A DNA stretch of 64,000 bases, from the NCBI GenBank assembly GCA_022641735.1, contig JALCDQ010000003.1, positions 186,001 to 250,000 of the forward strand, given 5' to 3'. A program made the translations under genes and the position numbers. The notes below the pieces were generated by a model that did no database searches, was not told the DNA's origin, and saw nothing but the letters and a program-made list of their open reading frames with translations. Shown in pieces: positions 34,903 through 44,011 of the stretch. How positions within the stretch are numbered: position 1 is the first letter of the stretch; each line of letters starts with the position of its first letter. Source of the stretch: Prevotella sp. Lineage in GTDB: Bacteria > Bacteroidota > Bacteroidia > Bacteroidales > Bacteroidaceae.

Positions 34903-36387
34903 ATGATACGCAAAATTATTACAAGCATCATGTTGATAGGCACAGCATTGAGCATGACTGCTCAGATTGAAAGGCCGAAATTAGTAGTGGGAATCACGGT
35001 TGACCAGATGCGCTGGGACTATCTCTACTATTACTATAATCAATTTGGAGAAGGAGGCCTGAAGCGGCTTGTCGATGAAGGTTTCAGTTGTGAGAACACC
35101 ATGATTAATTATGTTCCCACGGTGACAGCTATCGGTCATACAAGTATCTATACAGGGTCAGTCCCCGCATTGACAGGAATTGCAGGCAATGATTTCATGA
35201 TTAATGGAAAATCAACCTATTGCACGCAAGATGACGAGGTGCAAAGTGTGGGGTCCAACAACAAAGACGGGCAGATGTCTCCCCATTATCTATTAGCCTC
35301 CGGCATCGGGACTGTCATGAAAATTGCGACAGATTATAAGGCAAAGGTAATTGGAATAGCTCTGAAAGACCGTGCGGCAATCCTGCCTGCAGGCCATGGC
35401 GCTGATGCTGCCTATTGGTGGGATACGGCTGCAGGGCATTATGTTTCAAGCACTTATTACATGAAAGAACTGCCCCAATGGGTGCAGAAATTCAATAAGG
35501 AGAATCAGCAGACACCCGGAAAGAATGTGAAAGGCAGCGTTGAAGGTGTCACTATGACCTTCAAAATGGCGGAGGCAGCCGTGGAAAATGAACAATTGGG
35601 ACAAGATGATACTCCCGACCTGCTTGCCGTAAGTGTGTCTTCTACCGATTATATAGGGCATGCCTATGGCACTCGGGGACAGGAAAATCACGATGTCTAT
35701 ATGCAACTGGATAAAGATTTGACACATTTCTTCAATTATCTCGACCAAAAAGTGGGCAAAGGAAACTATCTCATTTGGCTGTCGGCTGACCATGGAGGCA
35801 TGCACAACTATAATCTAATGAACCAACATAACATAGCTGCAGGAGCTTATGCGGCATGGACAGAGTGTGACCAATTTAATGAGAAATTCAAAGCCGAGCA
35901 TGGATTCAAGGCTGTCACGATGGTGAATGCTGACCGCATCTACCTGAATCATCAGGCTATAGACAGTGCTCACATTGACCTGCAAAGCGTTAAGAAGGAG
36001 GTTGCTGAGTTCTTAAAGCAAAACAATAATAGGGTTTATCGGGTGGTAGATTATGAGAATATCATGAACACAACGCTTCCTGAGCCTATCCGTGAGCGCA
36101 TCATCAACGGCTATAATCCTGACCGAAGCGGCGATTTATACGTAATTACAATCCCTGGAACTGTAGATGCTACGCCTGATCCTAAATACATTGGGACAGG
36201 ACATAGTGTGTGGAACCCCTACGATTCCCATATCCCATTGGTTTTCATGGGATGGCATATCAAGAAAGGACAGACTTCCACCCCTACCCGAATCGTTGAT
36301 ATTGCCCCAACCATTTGTGAACTTCTCCACATTCAAATGCCAAGTGCCTGCGTGGGAGATGCCATCAATGAGGTGATTCATCAATAA
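34903..36387 (+). CDS. PafA-type alkaline phosphatase, exported
   Basis: 494 residues with signal peptide MIRKIITSIMLIGTALSMTAQ. This is a periplasmic phosphomonoesterase of the alkaline-phosphatase superfamily resembling Flavobacterium PafA. Visible active-site parts are Asp34 (ITVDQMRWDY), nucleophile Thr75 (PTVTAIGHT), Asn96 (AGNDF), the Lys155/Arg157 pair (ALKDRAAI), STDYIGHAYG, SADHGG and GTGHSVWNPYDSHIP. All two-metal ligands appear present, so it should be active and calcium- or phosphate-insensitive like PafA (inference). It is slightly shorter than PafA (546). It is monocistronic; a 22-bp array follows 7 nt after its stop. Confidence 0.9.
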   Translation: MIRKIITSIMLIGTALSMTAQIERPKLVVGITVDQMRWDYLYYYYNQFGEGGLKRLVDEGFSCENTMINYVPTVTAIGHTSIYTGSVPALTGIAGNDFMINGKSTYCTQDDEVQSVGSNNKDGQMSPHYLLASGIGTVMKIATDYKAKVIGIALKDRAAILPAGHGADAAYWWDTAAGHYVSSTYYMKELPQWVQKFNKENQQTPGKNVKGSVEGVTMTFKMAEAAVENEQLGQDDTPDLLAVSVSSTDYIGHAYGTRGQENHDVYMQLDKDLTHFFNYLDQKVGKGNYLIWLSADHGGMHNYNLMNQHNIAAGAYAAWTECDQFNEKFKAEHGFKAVTMVNADRIYLNHQAIDSAHIDLQSVKKEVAEFLKQNNNRVYRVVDYENIMNTTLPEPIRERIINGYNPDRSGDLYVITIPGTVDATPDPKYIGTGHSVWNPYDSHIPLVFMGWHIKKGQTSTPTRIVDIAPTICELLHIQMPSACVGDAINEVIHQ

Positions 36388-36394
36388 CCCAATT

Positions 36395-36482
36395 GTAAAA
36401 GACGGCTTTTTACCTTGTAAAAGGCCATTAATAGGAGTGTAAAAGACCATTGTTTAGCTTGTAAACAATGGTCTTTTACTTT
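36395..36482 (+). repeat. 22-bp x 4 intergenic array, copy E
   Basis: Units at 36395, 36417, 36439 and 36461. The last two are inverted relative to each other, giving a perfect 18-bp stem (36439-36456 with 36462-36479) around GCTTG and followed by TTT, so this copy could work as a terminator for the phosphatase gene. Unit two reads GTAAAAGGCCATTAATAGG. Confidence 0.88.
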
Positions 36483-36604
36483 AGAGAAAATTATACTCTG
36501 AAAACTTGGAGTACTTAGAGGGTTCAGAGAACTCTGAGTTTTAAGACTGAAATTGTGGATATTTAGAAAAGTGCAGCCACGCTTTAGAGCTTGGCAACTG
36601 GCAT

Positions 36605-36642
36605 AAAAAAAGTTAGGAATAAGGTCTCCCCTATTTCTAACT
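36605..36642 (-). terminator. Intrinsic terminator of rpsP
   Basis: GTTAGGAATAAGG and CCCTATTTCTAAC pair with one mismatch and one G-U; the minus strand continues with seven U. It lies 26 bp past the rpsP stop. Confidence 0.78.
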
Positions 36643-36666
36643 CTCTTTTTTCTACCTTCAAGAAGT

Positions 36667-37275
36667 TTAAGCCTCTGCAGGTGCTTCAGTAGCAGTCTCC
36701 TCAGCTTTTGGAGTCTCTGCTTCTGCTGGTGCAGCAGCTTCAGCCTCTGCAGGAGCAGCTTTAGCAGCCTCTTCTGCAGCCTTAGCAGCTTCTTCAGCAG
36801 CTTTAGCAGCAGCCTCTTCAGCCTTCTTGTCAGCAAGCTGTTTAGCAATTGCTTCATTAACTTTCTTCTCTGCCTCTAATTGCTTAGCTGCAGCGTCCTT
36901 CTTGCTCTTAGCTTCATTGTCACGAACAGCATTCTTAGCCTGGTCTTTGCCAGACTTCCATGCCTCGAACTTCTGCTGGAGAGCAGCTTCGTCGAAAGCT
37001 CCCTTCTTAACACCTCCACGGAGATGTTTCATCATGTAAACGCCTTCGCCCTTAAGAACGTTGCGCACTGTGTCAGTAGGCTGTGCTCCAGCCTCGACCC
37101 AATAGAGTGCACGGTCGAAATTCAAATCTACAGTAGCTGGATTGGTGTTTGGATTATAAGTACCAATCTTCTCAGTAAATCTACCATCTCGTGGTGCTCT
37201 AACGTCAGCAATCACAATGCTATAGAAAGCATATCCTTTGTGACCGCCACGCTGCAATCTGATTTTTGTTGCCAT
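36667..37275 (-). CDS. rpsP: 30S ribosomal protein S16 with long Ala/Glu/Lys C-terminal extension
   Basis: 202 residues. The first ~90 are S16 ([43 protein letters not shown], then [21 protein letters not shown]), which binds 16S rRNA during small-subunit assembly. Typical S16 is ~80-100 residues; here a charged helical segment (~110-150) and a low-complexity tail of repeated KAAEEAA and PAEAEA motifs add over 100 residues. Extensions of this kind occur in Bacteroidetes S16. The gene is monocistronic with its own promoter and terminator, not in the usual rpsP-rimM-trmD-rplS cluster. Confidence 0.95.
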   Translation of the reverse strand: MATKIRLQRGGHKGYAFYSIVIADVRAPRDGRFTEKIGTYNPNTNPATVDLNFDRALYWVEAGAQPTDTVRNVLKGEGVYMMKHLRGGVKKGAFDEAALQQKFEAWKSGKDQAKNAVRDNEAKSKKDAAAKQLEAEKKVNEAIAKQLADKKAEEAAAKAAEEAAKAAEEAAKAAPAEAEAAAPAEAETPKAEETATEAPAEA

Positions 37276-37334
37276 TTTTAAAAACTTTATTAATTAGGTT
37301 TGAATTTTATGCATCCAGCTCGTGAATGCGGGTG

Positions 37335-37342
37335 CAAAAGTA
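37335..37342 (-). promoter_or_regulatory. -7 promoter element for rpsP
   Basis: The minus strand reads TACTTTTG (then CACCC), 59 bp upstream of the ATG at 37275. Confidence 0.7.
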
Positions 37343-37382
37343 ATACTTTTTTTTGTATTTAACAAGAAAAAACCTCTAAACT

Positions 37383-38420
37383 TTACATTATTCCGTCTTC
37401 ACGGAGTTTCTGCTGCCATTTCCATGCACTGGCAAGCACATCCTGAAGTGGCGTTTCTGCTTTCCAGCCAAGCACTTTGTTGGCTTTGGTGCAATCGCCC
37501 CAAATCTTTTCGATGTCACCTTCACGACGAGGACCATACGTCCAATTCAACTTTACGCCTGTAGCTTTCTCAAAAGTCTCCACAATCTCAAGCGTTGAAT
37601 TGCCGTTTCCTGTTCCGATGTTGAAGTATTCGATTGGTTCTGTATCTTGGTCAAGTACGCGAGACATTGCTGCCACATGAGCTTTTGCAAGGTCTACAAC
37701 ATAGATATAATCGCGGATACAAGTACCATCAGGGGTGTTGTAATCATTGCCGAAAATGGTCAATTGCTTGCGTATGCCCATAGCTGTCTGCGTAACGTAA
37801 GGAATAAGGTTATTTGGCACTCCATTAGGAAGTTCGCCAATGAAAGCAGATGGATGTGCTCCAATAGGATTGAAATAACGCAACACGATGCTCTTTACTG
37901 GTGCACCGCTATGGATATAGTCATAGATAATCTGTTCGTTGATTTCCTTTGTATTGCCATAAGGTGATGTCGCTTTCTGATGAGGAGCCTCCTCGGTAAC
38001 AGGCAAGTTCTCTGGCTTCGGCTGCCCGTATACCGTGCAAGAAGACGAGAAGATGATGCCTTTCACGTTATATTTCGGCATTAGTTCAAGCAGATTGATG
38101 AGTGAAACCACATTGTTACGATAATAGACCAATGGAATCTTCACGCTTTCGCCCACTGCTTTTGAGGCAGCAAAGTGTATAATACCCTCAATATCAGGAT
38201 ATTTCTTGAATACACCCTCCGTAGCTTCTTTATCACGGAGGTCGATGTTTTCAAAAGCAGGACGAATACCCGTAATCTTTTCAATACCATCAAGAACCTC
38301 TATCTTAGAATTAGAGAGGTTGTCTACTATCACTACTTTATACCCCGCATTGATAAGTTCTACCGTTGTGTGAGAGCCTATAAAGCCGACTCCACCAGTA
38401 ACTAAAATCGTTTGTTTCAT
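37383..38420 (-). CDS. galE: UDP-glucose 4-epimerase
   Basis: 345 residues from ATG 38420; a longer frame to 38456 would start on the promoter. It interconverts UDP-glucose and UDP-galactose for the Leloir pathway and glycan precursors. The Rossmann motif VTGGVGFIGSH is at the N-terminus, VDNLSNS and FAASKAVGESV follow, and the catalytic Ser-Tyr-Lys set is in FSSSCTVYG and SPYGNTKEI. The length is typical of GalE. It is monocistronic by promoter evidence, lying downstream of the rnf operon on the same strand. Confidence 0.95.
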   Translation of the reverse strand: MKQTILVTGGVGFIGSHTTVELINAGYKVVIVDNLSNSKIEVLDGIEKITGIRPAFENIDLRDKEATEGVFKKYPDIEGIIHFAASKAVGESVKIPLVYYRNNVVSLINLLELMPKYNVKGIIFSSSCTVYGQPKPENLPVTEEAPHQKATSPYGNTKEINEQIIYDYIHSGAPVKSIVLRYFNPIGAHPSAFIGELPNGVPNNLIPYVTQTAMGIRKQLTIFGNDYNTPDGTCIRDYIYVVDLAKAHVAAMSRVLDQDTEPIEYFNIGTGNGNSTLEIVETFEKATGVKLNWTYGPRREGDIEKIWGDCTKANKVLGWKAETPLQDVLASAWKWQQKLREDGIM

Positions 38421-38453
38421 TTTTTCTGTATTTTTATATTTCCTTTCACCTGA

Positions 38454-38461
38454 CAAAGGTA
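38454..38461 (-). promoter_or_regulatory. -7 promoter element for galE
   Basis: The minus strand reads TACCTTTG (then TCAGG), 33 bp before the ATG at 38420, in the 80-bp gap after rnfA. Confidence 0.72.
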
Positions 38462-38500
38462 CACATTTTATTTAATATAGCGTAATCCTAAATGATTTTT

Positions 38501-39100
38501 TTAGAGTCCCACAAGTGCCCTTAATCCACTGTCAACTCCAGAGAATCCCATAAATGCAAGACTTAACAAGCCTGCGGTAACCAAAATAATAGCCATGCCC
38601 TGCATGCCTTTCGGTATCTTTACCAATTCCATTTGCTCTCTGATTCCTGCAAATACGACCAGAGCAAGAGCGAAACCTAAGGCGGTAGAAAAGGCATAAA
38701 CAACACTTTCAAGTAAAGAAAAATCTTTCTGTATGACAAGGATTGCGACACCCAAGACAGCACAATTGGTAGTAATCAACGGGAGAAAGATGCCCAACGC
38801 CTGATAAAGAGCCGGAGAAACCTTTTTCAAAATAATCTCCACCATCTGCACAAGGGCAGCTATAACGAGGATGAAAGCCAGTGTCTGCAAATACTGGAGA
38901 CCGAAAGGATTGAGCACATATATCTGCAAAAGATAGGTAACCATCGTAGATAATGTGAGCACAAAAGCCACTGCAGCACCCATACCAAGGGCGGTATCTA
39001 TCTTCTTTGAAACTCCCAAAAACGGACAAATGCCAAGGAATTGCGAAAGAATGATATTGTTGACAAATATCGCAGAAATAAATATCAGTAAATATTCCAT
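38501..39100 (-). CDS. rnfA: Rnf electron transport complex subunit A
   Basis: A 199-residue integral membrane subunit with six helices. MEYLLIFISAIFVNNIILSQFLGICPFLGVSKK and the half-helix ITTNCAVLGVA, carrying the Cys that helps bind a membrane-embedded Fe-S centre, are diagnostic. It works with RnfE in the sodium- or proton-pumping Rnf complex that couples ferredoxin oxidation to NAD+ reduction. It is the last gene of the rseC-rnfBCDGEA operon, 5 bp after rnfE. Confidence 0.95.
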   Translation of the reverse strand: MEYLLIFISAIFVNNIILSQFLGICPFLGVSKKIDTALGMGAAVAFVLTLSTMVTYLLQIYVLNPFGLQYLQTLAFILVIAALVQMVEIILKKVSPALYQALGIFLPLITTNCAVLGVAILVIQKDFSLLESVVYAFSTALGFALALVVFAGIREQMELVKIPKGMQGMAIILVTAGLLSLAFMGFSGVDSGLRALVGL

Positions 39101-39105
39101 AACTG

Positions 39106-39699
39106 TTATGCTTTCTTTAGTTTATTAAATATCGAAATGAGATACCCCAAAGTGATAAAAGCTCCGGGAGGCAACACGAAAAGAAGAATGTTGAGTGACT
39201 CTGGCAAAAGATGAATACCGAATATACTGCCAGCGCCAAGCAATTCTCTTATTGAGCCTAAAAGAGTTAAAGCAACCGCAAAACCCAATCCAATGCCTAC
39301 TCCATCGAAGACACTTGCCAATGGAGAGTTCTTACAAGCAAAAGCCTCTGCACGTCCAAGAATGATGCAATTGACGACTATCAGCGGGATATAGATGCCC
39401 AAAGCCTTATCAATATCTGGCGCATAAGCCTTGATAAACAATTGGAGAATCGTCACAAATGTAGCGATTACCACCACAAAGACCGGAATGCGGACCATAT
39501 CTGGAGTGATATTCTTGATACAGGAGATGACAAAGTTGGTGCAGATAAGCACCACCATTGTGGCAAATCCCATCGACATACCATTGATAGCACTGGTAGT
39601 TGTGGCAAGTGTAGGGCACATTCCAAGAAGCAAAACAAAGGTTGGATTCTCCTTGATAAACCCGTTTTTGACTATATCTAAATATTTTTTCATTTGCAA
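39106..39699 (-). CDS. rnfE: Rnf electron transport complex subunit E
   Basis: A 197-residue membrane subunit homologous to RnfA/NqrD, with inverted topology relative to RnfA. FIKENPTFVLLLGMCPTLATTTSAINGM and VNCIILGRAEAFACKNS contain the two half-helix Cys motifs. A second Met two codons in (39693) is an alternative start. It lies between rnfG and rnfA with 5-bp gaps. Confidence 0.95.
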   Translation of the reverse strand: MQMKKYLDIVKNGFIKENPTFVLLLGMCPTLATTTSAINGMSMGFATMVVLICTNFVISCIKNITPDMVRIPVFVVVIATFVTILQLFIKAYAPDIDKALGIYIPLIVVNCIILGRAEAFACKNSPLASVFDGVGIGLGFAVALTLLGSIRELLGAGSIFGIHLLPESLNILLFVLPPGAFITLGYLISIFNKLKKA

Positions 39700-39704
39700 T
39701 CCTC

Positions 39705-40262
39705 CTATTTTTTAATGGCTTGATAAGCCTGATTAACAGCTTTCAAGAAAGCTCGTGAGGTAATGGTGGATGCTGTAATCGCATCTACATCTCCTCCATC
39801 TTTCGTTACCTTCAGACTACCAGCCTGCCTACCGATGATGTTTCCTTTACCATCTTTCTGAAACCACATCTCCGCCTTGACACCTAAGCCTGGCGTCTCT
39901 GAGGTTTGGAGAATGGTATATCCAAGTATTTCACCCTCAGGGCTAAAACCTACTAGAACTCTCAGAGGTCCTCCAAAGCCGTTAACAATACTCTCAACAG
40001 CCGTTCCTTGCGTTCCAATAAGATGCAAAATGAACGTTTGTTTGCCGTTGTCTATATTCTTATAAACCGTATCATTCCCTGTCACAGTGACCTTTTCAGT
40101 TCCCATCACAGCTTTGATGCCATCAGCAAGGACCTTCTCTTGTTGATTGGCTATTGGCTTCTCCGTAATATGATTTACCTCTGCAAGAAGCCCTCCACTA
40201 ATGAATGCAACACAGACTAACACTAGTACCATGTTTTTTAAGGAAGAATCTAACTTTTTCAT
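39705..40262 (-). CDS. rnfG: Rnf electron transport complex subunit G
   Basis: 185 residues. One N-terminal membrane helix (MVLVLVCVAFISGGLLAEV) anchors a periplasmic FMN-binding domain. The flavinylation motif is near the C-terminus, DAITASTITSRAF, where the second Thr of the S(T)xxT pattern covalently carries FMN. GFGGPLRVLVGFSPEGEILGYTIL is the family's central part. The start overlaps the rnfD stop by 4 bp. Confidence 0.94.
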   Translation of the reverse strand: MKKLDSSLKNMVLVLVCVAFISGGLLAEVNHITEKPIANQQEKVLADGIKAVMGTEKVTVTGNDTVYKNIDNGKQTFILHLIGTQGTAVESIVNGFGGPLRVLVGFSPEGEILGYTILQTSETPGLGVKAEMWFQKDGKGNIIGRQAGSLKVTKDGGDVDAITASTITSRAFLKAVNQAYQAIKK

Positions 40263-41257
40263 TTCTTCAGTACCTCCCCATATCGTTTAGGTTTCACATA
40301 ATGATTGATGAGTGGCGTAAACGCATTCATGATGAGAATAGCAAACGACATACCTTCCGGATAACTGCCCCAATTGCGGATGACCACCGTTAGGATGCCT
40401 ATGGAGATACCATAAATCAACTGTCCACGATGATTCATCGGAGAAGTAACATAATCGGTTGCCATAAAAATAGCTCCCAACATCAAGCCTCCACTCAATA
40501 TCACTTGAATAGGATTGGCATAAACAGGATTAGCTAAATGTAGCAATCCACTGAAAATAAGCACTGTAAAGATAATGGAAAGAGGTATGTGCCACGTAAT
40601 GATACGCTTCCAAAGCATATAAACAAGGCCAAGTATCAAGGCTAAAGCACAGACTTCACCGATCGTTCCAGCGCCGAAATTCCCCGTAAAATTGCCGAAT
40701 AGCATATCCAATGAATCCGGTATCTTATTCAAAATAGGAACATTGCCAGTCTTAATGGCCGTTTTCATCAAACTCAAAGGTGTTGCTCCCGTAGTGGCAT
40801 CAAGATAAGAAGTCAACTGCCCCTCTATTGGCCAAGAAGTCATCGGCGCAGGAAAACTCACCAAAAGGAAACAACGTCCCACCAAAGCAGGATTGAATGG
40901 ATTGCATCCTAAACCTCCAAATGTCATTTTACCAATGCCAATGGCAACCAAAGCCCCGATGAGCACCATCCAAACAGGCAGATTACTAGGGAGGTTCATG
41001 CCCAAAAGGAGTCCTGTGATAATGGCACTTCCATCACTCAACGTGGGTTGGCGATGAAGAAGATACTTACTAATCGACCACTCAAAAAACATACATGCTG
41101 CAACACTTGACAAGCATACAACCACAGCACCCAAACCGAAATAACAGAAACTTACTAGCAAAGCGGGTATCAAGGCAATGATGACACCATGCATATTACG
41201 CTCAATGCTGTCGTCTCCGTGAGCATGTGGGGATAAAGAAACTATTAATTTATTCAT
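40259..41257 (-). CDS. rnfD: Rnf electron transport complex subunit D
   Basis: 332 residues with ~9-10 membrane helices. It begins MNKLIVSLSPHAHGDDSIERNMHGVIIALIPAL; the covalent FMN site is DATTGATPLS (Thr in SGAT-like context), and FGGLGCNPFNPALVGR is a conserved loop. It forms the membrane part of the ion-pumping module with RnfG. It starts 3 bp after rnfC. Confidence 0.95.
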   Translation of the reverse strand: MNKLIVSLSPHAHGDDSIERNMHGVIIALIPALLVSFCYFGLGAVVVCLSSVAACMFFEWSISKYLLHRQPTLSDGSAIITGLLLGMNLPSNLPVWMVLIGALVAIGIGKMTFGGLGCNPFNPALVGRCFLLVSFPAPMTSWPIEGQLTSYLDATTGATPLSLMKTAIKTGNVPILNKIPDSLDMLFGNFTGNFGAGTIGEVCALALILGLVYMLWKRIITWHIPLSIIFTVLIFSGLLHLANPVYANPIQVILSGGLMLGAIFMATDYVTSPMNHRGQLIYGISIGILTVVIRNWGSYPEGMSFAILIMNAFTPLINHYVKPKRYGEVLKK

Positions 41258-41260
41258 CGT

Positions 41261-42610
41261 TTATTTCTTATTTCTTGATTTTATGATACTCATCACCTTT
41301 GCTTTCCCTAAGAGAATATTATCAAGGATAGGGCGATGAGAAGGACAAGTAAACTGGCAAGAACCACAGGATATGCAAGAGGTGATGTCCTCCGCTTCTG
41401 CCTTCTCGTATTTACCAAATGCCGAAAGTGTGGCAAGCAGATAAGGCTCTAAGCCCATAGGACAAGCATCTACACACTTTCCGCACCTTATACAAGGTTG
41501 AACTGCTTTGCGACAAGCATCCTTATCGGTAAGCACCGTAATGCTGTTTGTTCCTTTGCAAACGGGGACTTCAAGGCTAACAACCGCCTTTCCCATCATA
41601 GGACCACCAGCAAGTACCTTATTATCACCCTCGGGGAGACCACCACAAAGATTAATCATATCGGCAAACGATGTGCCCATACGAACATGGAAATTGCCAG
41701 GATGAGCTATTTTCTTTCCTGTCACTGTTGTATATCTTTCAAAGAGAGGTTTGTGTTTCATCACTGCCTCATATACCGCAAAAGCCGTACCAACATTCTG
41801 AACAATAGCCCCTACATTGACAGGAATTGCAGGAGGAGCAGGCACTTGACGATGAGTGATGGCATCTACCAATTGTTTTTCTCCTCCTTGTGGATATTTC
41901 CTTGCAAGTGGAACAATCTGTATTCTATCATCTTTTGCCGTTTTTTCTTTAAAAAGAGCGATGGCTTTAGGCTTGTTTTCTTCAATTCCAATATAGCCTT
42001 TCTCCACCTTTGCAGCCTTCATCAGGAGTTCTAATCCCACAAGAACCTCATCCGCATGTTCCATCATCAACCGATAATCAGAAGTGATATAAGGCTCGCA
42101 TTCTACTCCATTGAGAATGATGCATTCGGCCTTTGCTGTAGGAGGAGGTGTCAACTTGATAAAAGTGGGGAATCCAGCACCTCCCATACCTGTAACCCCA
42201 GCTTCCTTAATACGTTCAATAATGATTTCGGGAGTTAATTCCGAATGATTGTCAGGGGTTTCAAGCGTTGAAGTGCGGTCGATACTCTCTTCCCATTCAT
42301 CACCTTCCACATTAATATATATAGCTGGTTTACGATATCCCGTTGCGTCTATGACCGTGTCTATCTTTGCAACAGTGCCGGAAGCAGAACTATAAATAGG
42401 AGCAGAAACGAAGCCTCCTGCTTCTGCAAGGAGCGTACCCACCTTTACCTTATCACCCTTTTGCACGACGGGTTTTGCAGGTGCGCCGATATGCTGACTC
42501 AATGGGAAAATCGCCTGTTGAGGAATCGGAGCCTCTATTGTAGCTACTTCCGCAGTGATTTTATGTTCTTCGGGATGTATTCCCCCTATTTTGAATGTAT
42601 GGATTTTCAT
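41261..42610 (-). CDS. rnfC: Rnf electron transport complex subunit C
   Basis: 449 residues from ATG 42610 (MKIHTFKIGGIHPEEHK); the frame extends further up, but inside rnfB. The NADH/FMN-binding fold of Nqo1 type has GMGGAGFPTFIKL and ILNGVECEPYITSDYRLM, followed by SLBB-like and ferredoxin domains with two 4Fe-4S sites (CIRCGKCVDACP and CISCGSCQFTCPSH). It links NAD(H) to the Fe-S relay of the complex. ATGA overlap with rnfB. Confidence 0.95.
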   Translation of the reverse strand: MKIHTFKIGGIHPEEHKITAEVATIEAPIPQQAIFPLSQHIGAPAKPVVQKGDKVKVGTLLAEAGGFVSAPIYSSASGTVAKIDTVIDATGYRKPAIYINVEGDEWEESIDRTSTLETPDNHSELTPEIIIERIKEAGVTGMGGAGFPTFIKLTPPPTAKAECIILNGVECEPYITSDYRLMMEHADEVLVGLELLMKAAKVEKGYIGIEENKPKAIALFKEKTAKDDRIQIVPLARKYPQGGEKQLVDAITHRQVPAPPAIPVNVGAIVQNVGTAFAVYEAVMKHKPLFERYTTVTGKKIAHPGNFHVRMGTSFADMINLCGGLPEGDNKVLAGGPMMGKAVVSLEVPVCKGTNSITVLTDKDACRKAVQPCIRCGKCVDACPMGLEPYLLATLSAFGKYEKAEAEDITSCISCGSCQFTCPSHRPILDNILLGKAKVMSIIKSRNKK

Positions 42611-43458
42611 ACTTCTGCCTCCTTTTTCTTGATTGGGAAATTCACTTTGACGATTGCACCACTCGGGCATTCATCCACACACTTTGTACACATTCTGCAT
42701 TTATTATAATCAATGTATGCCAAATTGTCAGCAACCGTGATGGCTTCAAACTTGCATACCTTCTCACATTTTCCGCATCCAATGCAAGCAACAGCACAAG
42801 CCTTACGGGCTATAGCGCCCTTGTCTTTATTTATACAGCTTACATAGACACGACGACCTTTCGGGCCTTTCTTTCTTAATTCTATAATATGACGAGGGCA
42901 AGCCTTTACACATGCACCACAAGAAGTGCATTTATCCTCATCTACCTCTGGAAGACTGGTCTTCGGATTGAGATGAATAGCATCAAACTTACAGGCTTTC
43001 ACACAGTCTCCACAGCCTAAGCAGCCATATCCACAGCCGCTCTCGCCCATACTTGCCACATTCATGGCTGCACATGTATGCATGCCATCATACTTTGAAA
43101 CCTGTGGCCGAAGTTCACAAGTACCATTGCATCTTACGACAGCAATCATGGGTTCCGTCTGTTCAACCGACATACCGAGCATATCCGCAATCTTCGACAT
43201 TACCGTGCTGCCTCCTACTGGGCATTGCAATCCTTCAATCGAACCCGCATCCGCTCCCTTAACGAGAGCATCCGCCATGCCAGAACATCCGGCAAAGCCA
43301 CATCCTCCGCAATTAGCACCAGGCAATAAGCCCTGCACCTGCGCGATGCGAGCATCTTCTTTTACGGCAAATTTCTTGGATGCCACATAGAGTATCACTG
43401 ATGATACCAATGCTATAAGTCCAAGTACTATGACCGCAATTACTAAATAATTCATCAT
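42607..43458 (-). CDS. rnfB: Rnf electron transport complex subunit B, multi-cluster
   Basis: 283 residues. An N-terminal membrane anchor (YLVIAVIVLGLIALVSSVILYV) is followed by the RnfB-specific Fe-S site LLPGANCGGCGFAGCSGMADAL. Four ferredoxin-type 4Fe-4S motifs come next: CLGCGDCVKACKF, CTSCGACVKACP, CIGCGKCEKVC and CRMCTKCVDECP, the long form typical of Bacteroidetes and some anaerobes. It accepts electrons from reduced ferredoxin. It starts 7 bp after rseC and overlaps rnfC by 4 bp. Confidence 0.95.
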   Translation of the reverse strand: MMNYLVIAVIVLGLIALVSSVILYVASKKFAVKEDARIAQVQGLLPGANCGGCGFAGCSGMADALVKGADAGSIEGLQCPVGGSTVMSKIADMLGMSVEQTEPMIAVVRCNGTCELRPQVSKYDGMHTCAAMNVASMGESGCGYGCLGCGDCVKACKFDAIHLNPKTSLPEVDEDKCTSCGACVKACPRHIIELRKKGPKGRRVYVSCINKDKGAIARKACAVACIGCGKCEKVCKFEAITVADNLAYIDYNKCRMCTKCVDECPSGAIVKVNFPIKKKEAEV

Positions 43459-43465
43459 ATATTGT

Positions 43466-43879
43466 CTATTCGTTGTCTATTTTAAATGATATTTTCTTTC
43501 CAATCTTGTCACGCAAAAGCCAAAGGATGAAGTAATAAGGCACCAATATCCCCACCCCCATCAAAGCTCCAAAGGCCTCATTCTCAGAAATAAGGGAGAC
43601 ACAAAAGACGACAGCTATCATCAACAACAAGGGAACTCCGAAACCTAACATCACGGAGAAATAGCCCACTGAGGTATCAGCAGAAACAGTCACGTCGTCA
43701 CCAACATGACAATCGCCCTCAAAATTATAAACGTCAATCACCTTTTCTTTACTTTCAGAAGCATTGCAAAAGCCTTTTGCTCTGCAAGATGAGCAGGCCG
43801 AAGTCTGAAAAATACGCACCTTTACATGTCCTTTCTCAATAGAGTCTATCCTGCCTCTGTGCTTAATTCTATTTGTCAT
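43466..43879 (-). CDS. rseC: RseC/SoxR-reducing-system-like protein
   Basis: 137 residues. RseC/MucC family: an N-terminal Cys cluster (ACSSCRAKGFC, plus Cys in NFEGDCHVGD), then two membrane helices (residues ~75-95 and ~100-120). In E. coli RseC works with the Rsx (Rnf-like) complex to reduce SoxR. As first gene of the rnf operon it probably assists Rnf assembly or electron transfer. The promoter lies 27 bp upstream. Confidence 0.9.
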   Translation of the reverse strand: MTNRIKHRGRIDSIEKGHVKVRIFQTSACSSCRAKGFCNASESKEKVIDVYNFEGDCHVGDDVTVSADTSVGYFSVMLGFGVPLLLMIAVVFCVSLISENEAFGALMGVGILVPYYFILWLLRDKIGKKISFKIDNE

Positions 43880-43906
43880 TCCCTCTAGATTTCAAGGATA
43901 CAATTG

Positions 43907-43914
43907 CAAATATA
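43907..43914 (-). promoter_or_regulatory. -7 promoter element for rseC-rnf operon
   Basis: The minus strand reads TATATTTG (then CAATTG), 27 bp before the rseC ATG. Confidence 0.7.
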
Positions 43915-43979
43915 ACAATATATTTTGACTTTTCAAACAAAAAAATCACAAAATTATTGGGAGTTTCCATAATTTGGCT

Positions 43980-43987
43980 TATATTTG
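43980..43987 (+). promoter_or_regulatory. -7 promoter element for small acidic protein gene
   Basis: TATATTTG is followed by CATTTG, 24 bp before the ATG at 44012; divergent from the rnf promoter. Confidence 0.68.
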
Positions 43988-44011
43988 CATTTGATTTTCA
44001 AAAGGAACTAT

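Noticed and set aside
36381..36857. 158-codon Leu/Lys/Gln-rich frame on the minus strand
   Set aside because: It is a frame-shifted shadow of the repetitive rpsP tail, with a composition typical of an out-of-frame GCn-rich repeat.
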